Made by a program: the position numbers and the translations under genes
In this document: positions 40,627 through 48,991 of the stretch, piece after piece
How positions within the stretch are numbered: the stretch's first letter is position 1
Layout of the letters: the number at the start of each line of letters is the position of its first letter
The notes under the pieces: generated by a model
What the model was told of the DNA's origin: nothing
The model's database searches: none
The model's input: only the letters and a program-made list of their open reading frames with translations
Source: Bacillota bacterium
GTDB lineage: Bacteria; Bacillota; UBA4882; UBA10575
Assembly: GCA_029782135.1 (NCBI GenBank)
Contig: JAKOVI010000125.1
Span: forward strand, 1 to 51,868
Reading direction: 5' to 3'
Length of the DNA: 51,868 bases

Positions 40627-42006
40627 TTATTTTACACCCGGGACCTTTGGCAACAGGGCAAAACCCTTCTCAAGATCTGCGTCGCTTGGAATAAAATCGG
40701 TCATTGTGCCGTTTGCATACGCATCATAAGCGGTCAAATCAAAGAAGCCGGTACCGGTCAAACCAAAGAGAATGGTTTTTGCTTCACCGCTTTCTTTGCA
40801 ACGTAAAGCCTCATCAATCGCAACCCGGATTGCATGGGCCGATTCCGGCGCCGGCAGGATGGTCTCATGTTTGGCAAAGAAGGTTGCCGCTTCAAAGACC
40901 TTGGTCTGTTCCACCGCCACCGCTTCCATATAACCGTCGGCATAAAGCTTGGAGAGGACCGGTGACATGCCATGGTAACGCAGACCGCCCGCGTGATTGG
41001 GGGAAGGGATAAACCCGCTGCCAAGGGTGTACATCCGGGCTAACGGTGTAATTTTACCGGTGTCGCAAAAATCATAGGCGTAACGGCCCCGGGTAAACGA
41101 TGGACAGGAGGCCGGTTCAACGGCGATGATCCGCGGCGAAGCCTTTCCTAATAGTTTATCCTGCATAAAGGGGGCGATTAAGCCGCCTAAATTGGACCCC
41201 CCGCCCGCGCAACCGATGATAATATCGGGATATTCATCCAACATTTCCATAGCGGCCTTGGTTTCCAAACCGATGATCGATTGGTGGAGAAGAACCTGAT
41301 TGAGGACAGAGCCAAGGACATAACGGTATCCCTCCGTTGTGACGGCTTTTTCGACCGCTTCGGAAATGGCGCAGCCGAGACTTCCACCATTTTGCGGGTC
41401 TTTCTCCAGGATTGCCCTGCCGGCCGTCGTTGTCGGACTGGGGCTGGCAATCACTTCCGCGCCAAAGGTCTGCATCACTGAGCGACGGAAGGGCTTCTGT
41501 TCATAGGAGCATTTAACCATATAGACGGTTAAAGGAATCTTAAAAAAGGCACAAGCTTCCGCCATTGCCGTTCCCCACTGGCCGGCGCCGGTCTCTGTCG
41601 TCAGACCGGCCAGGCCTTGTTTCTTGGCATAATAAGTTTGGGCGGCGGCGGAATTGAGCTTATGACTGCCGGAGGTGTTGTTCCCCTCAAATTTGAAATA
41701 AATCCTCGCCGGTGTATCCAGTGCTTTCTCTAAATTGTAAGCGCGAATCAGTGGTGAGGGGCGAAACATTTTATAAAAATCCAGCACCTCACCGGGGATA
41801 TCAAAATACCTGGTTGTTGTATCCATTTCCTGTTTGACCAGCTCTTCGCAGAAGACCGGATAAAGTTCCTCCGCAGTGATTGGTTGGAAGGTCGCCGGGT
41901 TAAGCATCGGATCGGGTTGTTCCTTCAGATCCGCACGGAGGTTATACCATTGTTTCGGCATCTGCTCTTCGGATAAATACACTCGATACGGGACTTTTTT
42001 TGACAT
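40627..42006 (-). CDS. trpB: TrpB2-type tryptophan synthase beta chain
   Basis: A 459-residue TrpB2-subgroup PLP enzyme making tryptophan from indole and serine. PLP-binding Lys116 is in GSHKLNSA, catalytic Glu138 in TETGAGQWG, and the phosphate site in GCAGGGSN. The N-terminal extension (VYLSEEQMPKQWYNLRADL) and the length are TrpB2 hallmarks. No trpA or other trp gene is adjacent; TrpB2 commonly stands alone and may salvage indole. ATG 42006 follows GGAGAATTGAGC. A tryptophan-specifier T-box leader precedes it, so it is induced by uncharged tRNA-Trp. Confidence 0.95.
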   Translation of the reverse strand: MSKKVPYRVYLSEEQMPKQWYNLRADLKEQPDPMLNPATFQPITAEELYPVFCEELVKQEMDTTTRYFDIPGEVLDFYKMFRPSPLIRAYNLEKALDTPARIYFKFEGNNTSGSHKLNSAAAQTYYAKKQGLAGLTTETGAGQWGTAMAEACAFFKIPLTVYMVKCSYEQKPFRRSVMQTFGAEVIASPSPTTTAGRAILEKDPQNGGSLGCAISEAVEKAVTTEGYRYVLGSVLNQVLLHQSIIGLETKAAMEMLDEYPDIIIGCAGGGSNLGGLIAPFMQDKLLGKASPRIIAVEPASCPSFTRGRYAYDFCDTGKITPLARMYTLGSGFIPSPNHAGGLRYHGMSPVLSKLYADGYMEAVAVEQTKVFEAATFFAKHETILPAPESAHAIRVAIDEALRCKESGEAKTILFGLTGTGFFDLTAYDAYANGTMTDFIPSDADLEKGFALLPKVPGVK

Positions 42007-42059
42007 GCTCAATTCTCCTCTCTTCTCGTCTCATCTCGACTTTATTTTGGTTTTTATAT

Positions 42060-42345
42060 ATAAAAAGCTTCTGCCCCATTTTACTGGGACAGAAGCTTGT
42101 TTCCGCTTCTGCGGTACCACCCGGTTTGGCGCATAATGCACCCGCTCATTCCCATATATGCCTTGCATATATGCTCCCTTGTTAACGGATGGAGATTCCG
42201 TCAGGCATTACTCAGCAGGTTCCCTGCTTTTCCTCCTGCCCTCGTAAGTCCATTCAGCATGGTCCTTGGTTACTGCATTCCCACCCTCTGCAGCTCACTG
42301 TGAACAAGAAACCATCCTTACTCTCCTTACTCAACGGTTTGGGTA
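42060..42345 (-). ncRNA. T-box leader with Trp (UGG) specifier
   Basis: The minus strand carries the T-box sequence GGGTGGTACCGC (42111-42122), a Stem I with GAATGGAC at 42246-42255 whose UGG triplet (42250-42252) fits the specifier position, and a terminator AAGCTTCTGTCCCA/TGGGGCAGAAGCTT followed by TTTTTAT. Uncharged tRNA-Trp should stabilise the antiterminator and turn on trpB2. The tRNA-Trp gene lies at 11386-11461 in this window. Confidence 0.93.
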
Positions 42346-42392
42346 ATAGCTAATGTTATTATCAGATTTTGGTAAGGATTAATGTTTTTAAT

Positions 42393-42421
42393 AGTATACA
42401 CAGCCGGAAAAGGAAAGTCAA
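42393..42421 (-). promoter_or_regulatory. Promoter of the T-box/trpB2 unit
   Basis: Minus strand TTGACT (42416-42421), 17-base spacer, TATACT (42393-42398); start about 40 bases before the T-box. Confidence 0.8.
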
Positions 42422-42473
42422 GCATCGTTTGCTAAATTTTAACCGAATGGGCTGCACTGCTTGCCAACTTGGT

Positions 42474-43013
42474 TCAGCGGGGTTGAACGCCATAGGTATC
42501 CGTAAAGACCTTGGCGAAAGGTAGCTCTTCCGTGGGATGTCCCGGTTTTTGTTCACCGGGATATCCAAGGGCGATAATCGCTTCCACTTTACGGGACGAT
42601 GGGATGTTTAACACTTCCCGCACGTATTCTTCGGCTGTTTTCTGCTCATGATGGATTCGTTCACGAATCTGGATCCAGCAACATCCTAAACCCAGGGCTT
42701 CCGCCGCCAGGAAAATGTATGTGGCGGCAATGGAAGCATTTTCGATCCAAACATCGCATTTTTCCGGATCAGCGCAGACGACAATCGCCACGGGCGCTTC
42801 GTGTAAGAAAGAAGAACCATGAGGCCGGGCCTGTGCGAGTCTGCCGATGGTGGCTTGCTCAGTGACGACAATGAATTCGGTTGATTGAAGATTCCTGGAC
42901 GACGGTGCCCGCAGGGCGGCCTCGGCAATTTTGGCGATCTTTTCCGCCTCGACCGGTTGTTTTTTATACCTTCGGATGCTCCTTCTCTGCTCAATTAAGG
43001 CAAAAAAATCCAT
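42474..43013 (-). CDS. Nitroreductase-family FMN oxidoreductase
   Basis: A 179-residue nitroreductase fold protein. RRSIRRYKKQPV at the start and APSSRNLQSTEF are FMN phosphate and isoalloxazine contacts; GLGCCWIQIRER and ALGYPGEQKPGHP complete the family pattern. Such enzymes reduce nitro groups, quinones or other substrates with NAD(P)H; the physiological substrate is unknown. It appears monocistronic, opposite in order to no clear partner; trpB2 with its own promoter lies downstream. Confidence 0.9.
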   Translation of the reverse strand: MDFFALIEQRRSIRRYKKQPVEAEKIAKIAEAALRAPSSRNLQSTEFIVVTEQATIGRLAQARPHGSSFLHEAPVAIVVCADPEKCDVWIENASIAATYIFLAAEALGLGCCWIQIRERIHHEQKTAEEYVREVLNIPSSRKVEAIIALGYPGEQKPGHPTEELPFAKVFTDTYGVQPR

Positions 43014-43177
43014 TTTTTCACCTCTTCTCTACCGCGTAAATATCCAATGCCGTTCGTCTTTCGTGGTAAAAAATAGCTCGTGCCAGCATTTCCGTGGCAG
43101 GGCGGAATGAATTCTCCCATTTGACCTTAATATGTTGGCCGTGAATTCTTATTCAAAATTCAACAAGAACAAAGGAA

Positions 43178-43190
43178 ACCCTCCAAGGGT
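43178..43190 (-). terminator. Weak terminator after the antiporter operon
   Basis: ACCCT/AGGGT with loop TGG (minus strand), followed by a T-rich stretch. The short stem makes this tentative. Confidence 0.4.
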
Positions 43191-43196
43191 CATTAC

Positions 43197-43406
43197 TTAA
43201 CGGTACACCCCATAGTTCTTTGTCTCATACTTGACGGTCAGTTTAAGATCGGCAGCCGCATAGATCCGTTTCCAGTCAACCTTTTCCCATTCCCGCGGGT
43301 AGTGTACCCGGAAAACTTCCCCCAAGGCCAGGGGATCGGAGTTTAAATCCTGGAGTTTTCGCTTAAGTGTATCCAGAAAGCTAAAAAAACTATCGCGGAT
43401 AAGCAA
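43197..43406 (-). CDS. Small protein downstream of the antiporter; start uncertain
   Basis: A 69-residue ORF from TTG 43406. The composition is clearly protein-like (DPLALGEVFRVHYPREWEKVDWKRIY) but the family is unknown. No good ribosome binding site precedes the TTG. The frame is open without interruption upstream into the antiporter gene, and the extra residues (RREDKICRDL) also look coding, so initiation may be at a rare codon such as ATT 43436 overlapping the antiporter stop, or by coupled reinitiation. Likely part of the PII-like/antiporter operon. Confidence 0.5.
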   Translation of the reverse strand: MLIRDSFFSFLDTLKRKLQDLNSDPLALGEVFRVHYPREWEKVDWKRIYAAADLKLTVKYETKNYGVYR

Positions 43407-43435
43407 ATCACGGCAGATCTTATCTTCTCTTCGAA

Positions 43436-44617
43436 TTAATTCCGGTTAACACCCGCTTCACCGGCTTTTATAACTGCCAGTTTTGCGAAGTATGGACCGA
43501 TGATCTCATAAACGACGACCGAACCCAAGATGACGGTGGTGACCAAACTCGCAATTTCGGGAAAATCCTGTTGGACCAGTAAAGTAAGGCCAATCGCCAC
43601 CCCGGCTTGGGGAATGAGCCCCAAACCTAAATACTTCCGGACAACCGCCGGAGCTTTACTGATCGTTGCTCCGACCATCGCCCCGCTAACCTTCCCAATT
43701 ATCCGGCTGACGATATAAGCCACCCCAAGGGCGCCAACCTTTACTAAGAGCCCCAGATGTAAATTGGCGCCGGCTAGAACAAAGAAGAGGACAAAAATCG
43801 GCGTGTCGACGGATCTCACCAAGCGAAACAGCGCTTCGGATTGGCGCGGCAGAAGATTAACCGCGACACAACCCATCGTCATACCGGTCAGCAAAGCGGA
43901 AAAGTGAAAAAGCTCAGCAAGGCCGGCCTGGAGGAAAACCAGCCCCAGGAGAAGGACCAGTTTATCCGGTTTTTCTTTAAACCGGCTGGACAAGAGCAAA
44001 AGAACCACTGCAAAAACGGCTCCTAAAAGAATGGAACCGGTTAATTCCCAGAGAGGCGCCGCAACCATTGCCCCCACTCCTCCACTTACTTTCCCCGCAA
44101 GGCTTTTCGCCAAAGCCATGGTTATGCCATAGGCGATCAAACAAAGGGCATCGTCGAGGGCGACAACGGCTAATAGGTTACTGGTCATTGGGCCTTTTGC
44201 TTTATACTCCCGGAGAACCATAATCGTGGCTGCCGGGGCGGTCGCCGTGGAGATCGCGGCGAAAATCAAGGCGGAATGGAGCTCCAGTTCCAAGAGGTAA
44301 TGGAGGGTTAAGGAGACAAGAAGATACGCTCCCAGTACTTGCGTGACTGTAATGACCAACACGCTTTTTCCACATTGCTTTATTTGATGACGAGAAAGCT
44401 CGCCACCGATCGAAAAGGCGATCAGGCTTAAAGCAATTGAATTAATCGGTGATAAGGCCGTAACTGTTTCGGCGGTGACTAAATTAACGACAGACGGTCC
44501 GAGCAGTAAACCAATGAGCAGATACCCGGTAACAGCCGGCAGTTTTAGAAAATTGATTACTTTACCAGCGAACAGACCGGTGATTAAAATTATCCCAAGA
44601 TACAATACGATATTCAT
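43436..44617 (-). CDS. CPA2-family cation:proton antiporter (Kef/NapA-like)
   Basis: A 393-residue polytopic membrane protein with about 12-13 hydrophobic segments. LPAVTGYLLIGLLLGPSVVN near the N-terminus, AAISTATAPAATIMVLREYK, LLAVVALDDALCLIAYG with the ion-binding Asp pair, and the C-terminal GLGLIPQAGVAIGL are CPA2 signatures. No cytoplasmic RCK/TrkA-N domain is attached. A PII-like protein gene lies just upstream in the same operon and may provide the missing regulation. ATG 44617 follows GGGAG by 8 bases. The transported ion (Na+ or K+) cannot be read from the sequence. Confidence 0.93.
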   Translation of the reverse strand: MNIVLYLGIILITGLFAGKVINFLKLPAVTGYLLIGLLLGPSVVNLVTAETVTALSPINSIALSLIAFSIGGELSRHQIKQCGKSVLVITVTQVLGAYLLVSLTLHYLLELELHSALIFAAISTATAPAATIMVLREYKAKGPMTSNLLAVVALDDALCLIAYGITMALAKSLAGKVSGGVGAMVAAPLWELTGSILLGAVFAVVLLLLSSRFKEKPDKLVLLLGLVFLQAGLAELFHFSALLTGMTMGCVAVNLLPRQSEALFRLVRSVDTPIFVLFFVLAGANLHLGLLVKVGALGVAYIVSRIIGKVSGAMVGATISKAPAVVRKYLGLGLIPQAGVAIGLTLLVQQDFPEIASLVTTVILGSVVVYEIIGPYFAKLAVIKAGEAGVNRN

Positions 44618-44647
44618 CGCCAAGACTCCCTTTTCCTGAAATAATCA

Positions 44648-45019
44648 TCATTCCATCAGGTGTTGTTGAAATTTTCGGCCCAAACCGACTGCTTTACTGA
44701 CCGGAAGCACGAACATCATCCCGCTGCAGGCCTCTTCGAAGTTGTGGAACATGGTCGATAGTTTTTCCATGGCCTTTTCAATCTTTTCCGGATGTTTGGA
44801 GAGGGCAAAGATCGTGCGGTTATGTTGATGTTCACGTGATACCAGATCCCGTAATCCAAAGAAGATGGGAATGTGTGTGGAAAGTACTTTTGCCATTCCT
44901 TGGGTCTCAATAATCGTCGCACCCCGGATTTCGCATTCCAGAAGAACTTCTAAAACCTGTTCCAGTTTTTCCGGGTCATCGATGACAATAAAGAGTGCTT
45001 GAATGTTTTCCGCTTGCAT
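44648..45019 (-). CDS. PII-like superfamily protein, likely antiporter regulator
   Basis: A 123-residue protein predicted to have a ferredoxin-like beta-alpha-beta fold like GlnB/CutA (IQALFIVIDDPEKLEQVLEVLLECEIRGATIIETQG, then FALSKHPEKIEKAMEKL). The canonical PII T-loop Tyr and the ATP-binding signature are not evident, so ligand and mechanism are unknown. It begins the operon containing the CPA2 antiporter, 30 bases upstream of it, an arrangement seen with other PII-like proteins that regulate transporters. AAAGGGG precedes the ATG. Confidence 0.72.
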   Translation of the reverse strand: MQAENIQALFIVIDDPEKLEQVLEVLLECEIRGATIIETQGMAKVLSTHIPIFFGLRDLVSREHQHNRTIFALSKHPEKIEKAMEKLSTMFHNFEEACSGMMFVLPVSKAVGLGRKFQQHLME

Positions 45020-45275
45020 CGTCGGTCCCCTTTCGTTTTGTAAAATTTTGAGAACTTTTTCCCTTCAATATCTTATCGCTTTGCCCTTCACGGGTCAAAT
45101 TGAAGAAGATAAAGTTCTTTTAAATTAACTATTAAGTATTTGAAAAATCATTGAAGGTAGGATAAGTCTGACTGGTGTAGAAAGGATAATGCGAAGATTT
45201 ATTAACGGGTTGAATATAGACTTTAAGACACCTTCAAGCCGGAAAAAACGAAAGGTATGTTCAGGGGGATCAATG

Positions 45276-46409
45276 ATGAAACGCAAAATTGTACTTTTTC
45301 TTGTTCTGTTTTTGGTGTGTTTTCCGGATACACCTGTCCTCTCCGGCGTAAGCGATTGGGCACCAATTTGTATAAAAGACCCTTCCGGCCAGGTGTATGT
45401 GGAGATTAGGCCGGAGATTGAATTGTTGGCTGGGGTTTTAAGTCAGACTTCATGGATGGCGCAGAGAGGGCCTTCCGGTTCCGGGAACCGTTACTTCCGG
45501 GAATTAAAGGCCTTTTTCGATCCTTATAAGGATCATAAAGCAATTCTTCTTGCTGAAAAATTGACAAAACAGGGCTTTACCTACGATGCTCCGCCTAATT
45601 TCATCCTCAGTCTGGGAGCATTACCTGATTTGGCGCCGGTTAACGGTTATAGCCGGTACCTACAAGGAAGAGCAGGGGGAAAAAGTAATTTGGAAAACTT
45701 CCGCCAAGCGTTGGTTAAACTGGCTGTGGACTCGGGTTTCCTCCATTTCTATCAGCAACAAAAGCCCTATTTAGAAGAGATCCTAAACGCAAATACGGCA
45801 GGGTTTGACGGTACAAAAATCCTTACCTGGCTCCAGGACTTTTTCGGAGCGAAAGGGGATGAATACCATCTCATTTTGGCACCAGCCTTTTTTCCGGCCG
45901 GCGGTTACGGAATAACGATCGAGACGAAAGACGGCAGGATTCTTGTTTATCAGATCATCAGGGAATTTGGTCGGAGTGAAGATACACCCCAATTTGGCAG
46001 CATTTATAATCTGGAACAGTTGAGTTTGCACGAATGGGGACATTCCTTTGTTAACCCGGCTTTGGAAAAATATAACCGCCAGGTAAAGGCATTAAATAAA
46101 CTTTTTATGCCAGTTAAAGAACGAATGACACGAATGGCTTATCCGCGTGTCGAGACGTTCTTTAACGAGCAAGTTTTACGGGCTGTCGTGTTATTGGGGA
46201 CTAAGGAGCTTTACGGGGAATTTGAATACATCCGAATGCTTGAAGTGGAAAAAATAAACGGTTTCTATTTGACCGAATTTACCGTGGAACAGTTAAATTA
46301 CTATCGGGAGAACAGGGATCGATATCCTGACTTTGTTCATTTTGTCCCTTATCTTCTGGAGCAGTACAAACAGCATCAGAAAGAACTACTCAGTTTGGTA
46401 CAGGAGTAA
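45276..46409 (+). CDS. Exported DUF4932-like metallopeptidase
   Basis: A 377-residue protein. A signal peptide covers about residues 1-24 (KIVLFLVLFLVCFPDTP). The domain contains HEWGHSFVNP (His252, Glu253, His256), the zincin motif, in a setting that resembles DUF4932 proteins. Other features include AFFDPYKDHKAI and RYFRELKAF. It probably acts outside the cytoplasmic membrane on an unknown substrate. The start at ATG 45276 or the adjacent ATG 45273 follows AGGGGG; upstream in-frame codons to 45189 lack such a signal. No operon partner is visible. Confidence 0.8.
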   Translation: MKRKIVLFLVLFLVCFPDTPVLSGVSDWAPICIKDPSGQVYVEIRPEIELLAGVLSQTSWMAQRGPSGSGNRYFRELKAFFDPYKDHKAILLAEKLTKQGFTYDAPPNFILSLGALPDLAPVNGYSRYLQGRAGGKSNLENFRQALVKLAVDSGFLHFYQQQKPYLEEILNANTAGFDGTKILTWLQDFFGAKGDEYHLILAPAFFPAGGYGITIETKDGRILVYQIIREFGRSEDTPQFGSIYNLEQLSLHEWGHSFVNPALEKYNRQVKALNKLFMPVKERMTRMAYPRVETFFNEQVLRAVVLLGTKELYGEFEYIRMLEVEKINGFYLTEFTVEQLNYYRENRDRYPDFVHFVPYLLEQYKQHQKELLSLVQE

Positions 46410-46558
46410 TATTTTAAAGCTCGAATTATGTTTAGATATTTATGGCAAGATAAAGATAAGTTTCCAAATCTGTTTCCTTCTCCCCTAACAATCGGGGATG
46501 GCTTGTCCGGCGGATGCGCACGCAGATAAGCCCTTGAGGAGTATTATATTGAGGAGTG

Positions 46559-47617
46559 ATGTGCTTGTTTGCCAAGGTCATTGAGTATACAATTTTCCAT
46601 AATACCCTCCTCGATTATCTCAAGTTTTTCGCCGTCTTTCTCCTCGGCTTTCTCCTTGTCCGGCTCGGTAAAAAATTCGTTTTAACAAGGATCAATAAAT
46701 GGGTCGATAACGGTAATCACGAGTTTCTTCATTACTTACTGAACACGGCAAAGCAGCAATTACTGCCCACCCTTTACTTCGGGGTCTTTTACCTCAGCCT
46801 GCAATGGCTGGCCATTGGCCCGCTATTGCAGAAGATCATTAATTGGATAGGCCTCGCCGTTCTGATTGTTTTCGGGGTTTGTTTTAGCCTCTCCCTTGTC
46901 AATTACTGGTTTAATAATTACCTGATTAAAAAAGAGTCTGATCCCTCAAAAAGGCATATTTTAAGAGTCATCTTCATCTTTATCCAGTTTTTAGCCTGGA
47001 TATCTGCCCTGATCATCTTCCTGGATAATTTGGGGATTAAAATCTCCACCCTCCTTGCCGGACTGGGAATCGGCGGTATCGCCGTCGCCCTGGCCGCGCA
47101 AGTCTTTCTGAGTGATTTATTTAGCTATTTCACGATTTACTTTGACCGCCCCTTTGAGATTGGGGATTATATCGTAATTGACACCTTTTCGGGTACCGTT
47201 GAAAATATTGGAATTAAAACAACGCGCCTCCGGAGCCTGACCGGCGAAGAACTGGTTTTTTCCAACGCCGATCTGACGAGTTCACGCCTTCGGAACTATA
47301 AACGGATGGTTAACCGGCGGATCACCTTTGAAATCGGCGTCAGCTACCAGACTCCTGCTGATCAGTTAAGGGAGATTCCGGAACTGATCGCGGGGATCAT
47401 TAAAAGTATCCCGGAGACCCGTTTTGACCGGTCACATTTTAAATCCTTCGGCGAATACAGCCTCCGTTTTGAAACTGTCTATTATGTTACGACCAAGGAT
47501 TACCGTAAATACATGGATATCCAACAAGAGATTAATCTGCGGCTCATCGAGGAATTTGAGAAGCGCGGGATCTATTTCACCTACCCGACGCAAAATATTT
47601 ACCTGAAAAAGGTGTGA
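46559..47617 (+). CDS. MscS-family mechanosensitive channel
   Basis: A 352-residue small-conductance channel of the MscS family that opens under membrane tension to release solutes. Membrane segments are at about residues 18-38, 70-90, 93-115, 132-152 and the pore helix at 158-185 (GLGIGGIAVALAAQVFLSDLFSYF). The cytoplasmic beta domain follows: FEIGDYIVI, GTVENIGIKTTRLRSLTGEELVFSNADL. Two membrane segments precede the MscS core. The start is uncertain: GAGGAG lies only 3 bases before ATG 46559, and TTG 46565 has better spacing. Confidence 0.94.
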   Translation: MCLFAKVIEYTIFHNTLLDYLKFFAVFLLGFLLVRLGKKFVLTRINKWVDNGNHEFLHYLLNTAKQQLLPTLYFGVFYLSLQWLAIGPLLQKIINWIGLAVLIVFGVCFSLSLVNYWFNNYLIKKESDPSKRHILRVIFIFIQFLAWISALIIFLDNLGIKISTLLAGLGIGGIAVALAAQVFLSDLFSYFTIYFDRPFEIGDYIVIDTFSGTVENIGIKTTRLRSLTGEELVFSNADLTSSRLRNYKRMVNRRITFEIGVSYQTPADQLREIPELIAGIIKSIPETRFDRSHFKSFGEYSLRFETVYYVTTKDYRKYMDIQQEINLRLIEEFEKRGIYFTYPTQNIYLKKV

Positions 47618-47743
47618 TTTTCAGCAACCCTTTTTCGCCTGGGAATTTCAAGCATCGTTTGCTTGGGATCAAATTCAATGATACTCAATTTAACTTTGAA
47701 CAACTAAACTAAATTGTGAGCAAAGAGATCTAAAGAATCCGTC

Positions 47744-47771
47744 TTTACATTCCCCTCTGTTTTTTTATAAT
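47744..47771 (+). promoter_or_regulatory. Promoter of esterase copy 1
   Basis: TTTACA (47744-47749), 16-base spacer, TATAAT (47766-47771). The sequence around it (GATCTAAAGAAT upstream, CCCCTCT in the spacer) recurs before copy 2. Confidence 0.75.
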
Positions 47772-47814
47772 GATTAATAAAATAAAAGGGTTAAACCGAA
47801 AGGAATGATAATAT

Positions 47815-48675
47815 ATGAAACCATTTGATCAAAACGAACCATCAAACCACCCGGATAACGATTTTCAAGCGCCAGTCGTACCACCCGATCTGCAATACCT
47901 TCATGATGTTGAGATTGGCATGGGCGGGGACCGTACCTTAAAAATGGAGATTTGTTATCCTAAACCCGCACCGCCTGAGCCCTGGCCGGTGTTGATTTAT
48001 ATCCACGGCGGCGGGTGGAATCATGGCAGTAAAAACCAGCATGCCAATAAAATCGTCGGTTACGCGAAAAGAGGTTACGTCGGTGTCGCCATCGAGTACC
48101 GTTTGACTCCCGAAGGAGCAGTTTTTCCAGCACAGATTGAAGACTGTAAACTTGCTGTCCGTTATCTCCGGGCGCATGCTCAAAAATATCATCTTGATCC
48201 TGACCGCATCGGCGTATGGGGAAGTTCTGCCGGCGCCCATTTGGCATCATTATTGGGGACGCTCCCACCGGGTAAATTTGAAGGGACAGGAGGCTGGGAG
48301 AACTATTCCAGTCGCGTCCAGGCGGTTGTTGACTGGTTCGGACCAGCCGATTTTACCAGCGAGTTTGCCGATCAATGGCGTTCCCTCATCGCCCTTCTTG
48401 GGAAAAAACCCTCAGAAGACCCGGAGTGGGCAAAAGCGGCAATGCCGGGTACATACGCGAGCGACGACGATCCGCCCTTTTTAATTATGCATGGGACAAA
48501 TGACACCGTTGTTCCGTTTGCGGACAGTCAATCCTTTTATCAGTGCTTAATCGATGCCGGAGTCGATGCCACCTTCATTCCCGTCGAAGGGGTCGGCCAT
48601 GGGTTTTCGGACTACCCGGAAGCTTCCCAAAAAGCATGGGAGTTCTTAGAGAGACACCTTAAAAAGAAAAAATAA
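47815..48675 (+). CDS. Alpha/beta-hydrolase esterase, copy 1 (cytoplasmic)
   Basis: A 286-residue esterase/lipase of the HSL/BD-FAE type. It has the oxyanion HGGGW (64-68), the nucleophile Ser138 in GSSAG, Asp in HGTNDTVVP and His in GVGHGFSDYP. The catalytic set is complete. The N-terminus (MKPFDQNEPSNHPDND) is hydrophilic, so the product should stay in the cytoplasm. The following gene encodes a near-identical enzyme with a signal peptide, so the pair is a recent tandem duplication. Natural substrate unknown; short-chain esters or acetylated carbohydrates are plausible. GGAATG-type ribosome binding site. Confidence 0.92.
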   Translation: MKPFDQNEPSNHPDNDFQAPVVPPDLQYLHDVEIGMGGDRTLKMEICYPKPAPPEPWPVLIYIHGGGWNHGSKNQHANKIVGYAKRGYVGVAIEYRLTPEGAVFPAQIEDCKLAVRYLRAHAQKYHLDPDRIGVWGSSAGAHLASLLGTLPPGKFEGTGGWENYSSRVQAVVDWFGPADFTSEFADQWRSLIALLGKKPSEDPEWAKAAMPGTYASDDDPPFLIMHGTNDTVVPFADSQSFYQCLIDAGVDATFIPVEGVGHGFSDYPEASQKAWEFLERHLKKKK

Positions 48676-48785
48676 CCTTTTGTTAGCAAGCTTTCGGAAC
48701 GGTTACCTCAGTTCCTCCTGGGTACTGGGATCCGGAAGTATGGTTTTGTAAACAAGCAGTGTTGTCATATCATAATCCAAGTTAC

Positions 48786-48831
48786 ACCTTTCTGTTTGAA
48801 TGACCATTCAATCAAACAGAGAGGTTTTTTT
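48786..48831 (+). terminator. Terminator between the two esterase genes
   Basis: A 14-bp stem (ACCTTTCTGTTTGA with TCAAACAGAGAGGT, one G-U) with a 12-base loop and a run of T's. Confidence 0.85.
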
Positions 48832-48915
48832 ATCGATTAAAAACGTTGGTTATAATTTAGTTTATATCTAACTTAAATATCTAAATTTTAAACAAAGGGA
48901 TCTAAAGAATTGACC

Positions 48916-48945
48916 TTTACATCCCCTCTCCTGTTTCATTATAAT
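48916..48945 (+). promoter_or_regulatory. Promoter of esterase copy 2
   Basis: TTTACA (48916-48921), 18-base spacer, TATAAT (48940-48945), homologous to the copy 1 promoter; each copy is therefore independently transcribed. Confidence 0.7.
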
Positions 48946-48991
48946 GAACAACAGAATGAAGAACGGTTAAACTGAAAGGGGATATCAACTT

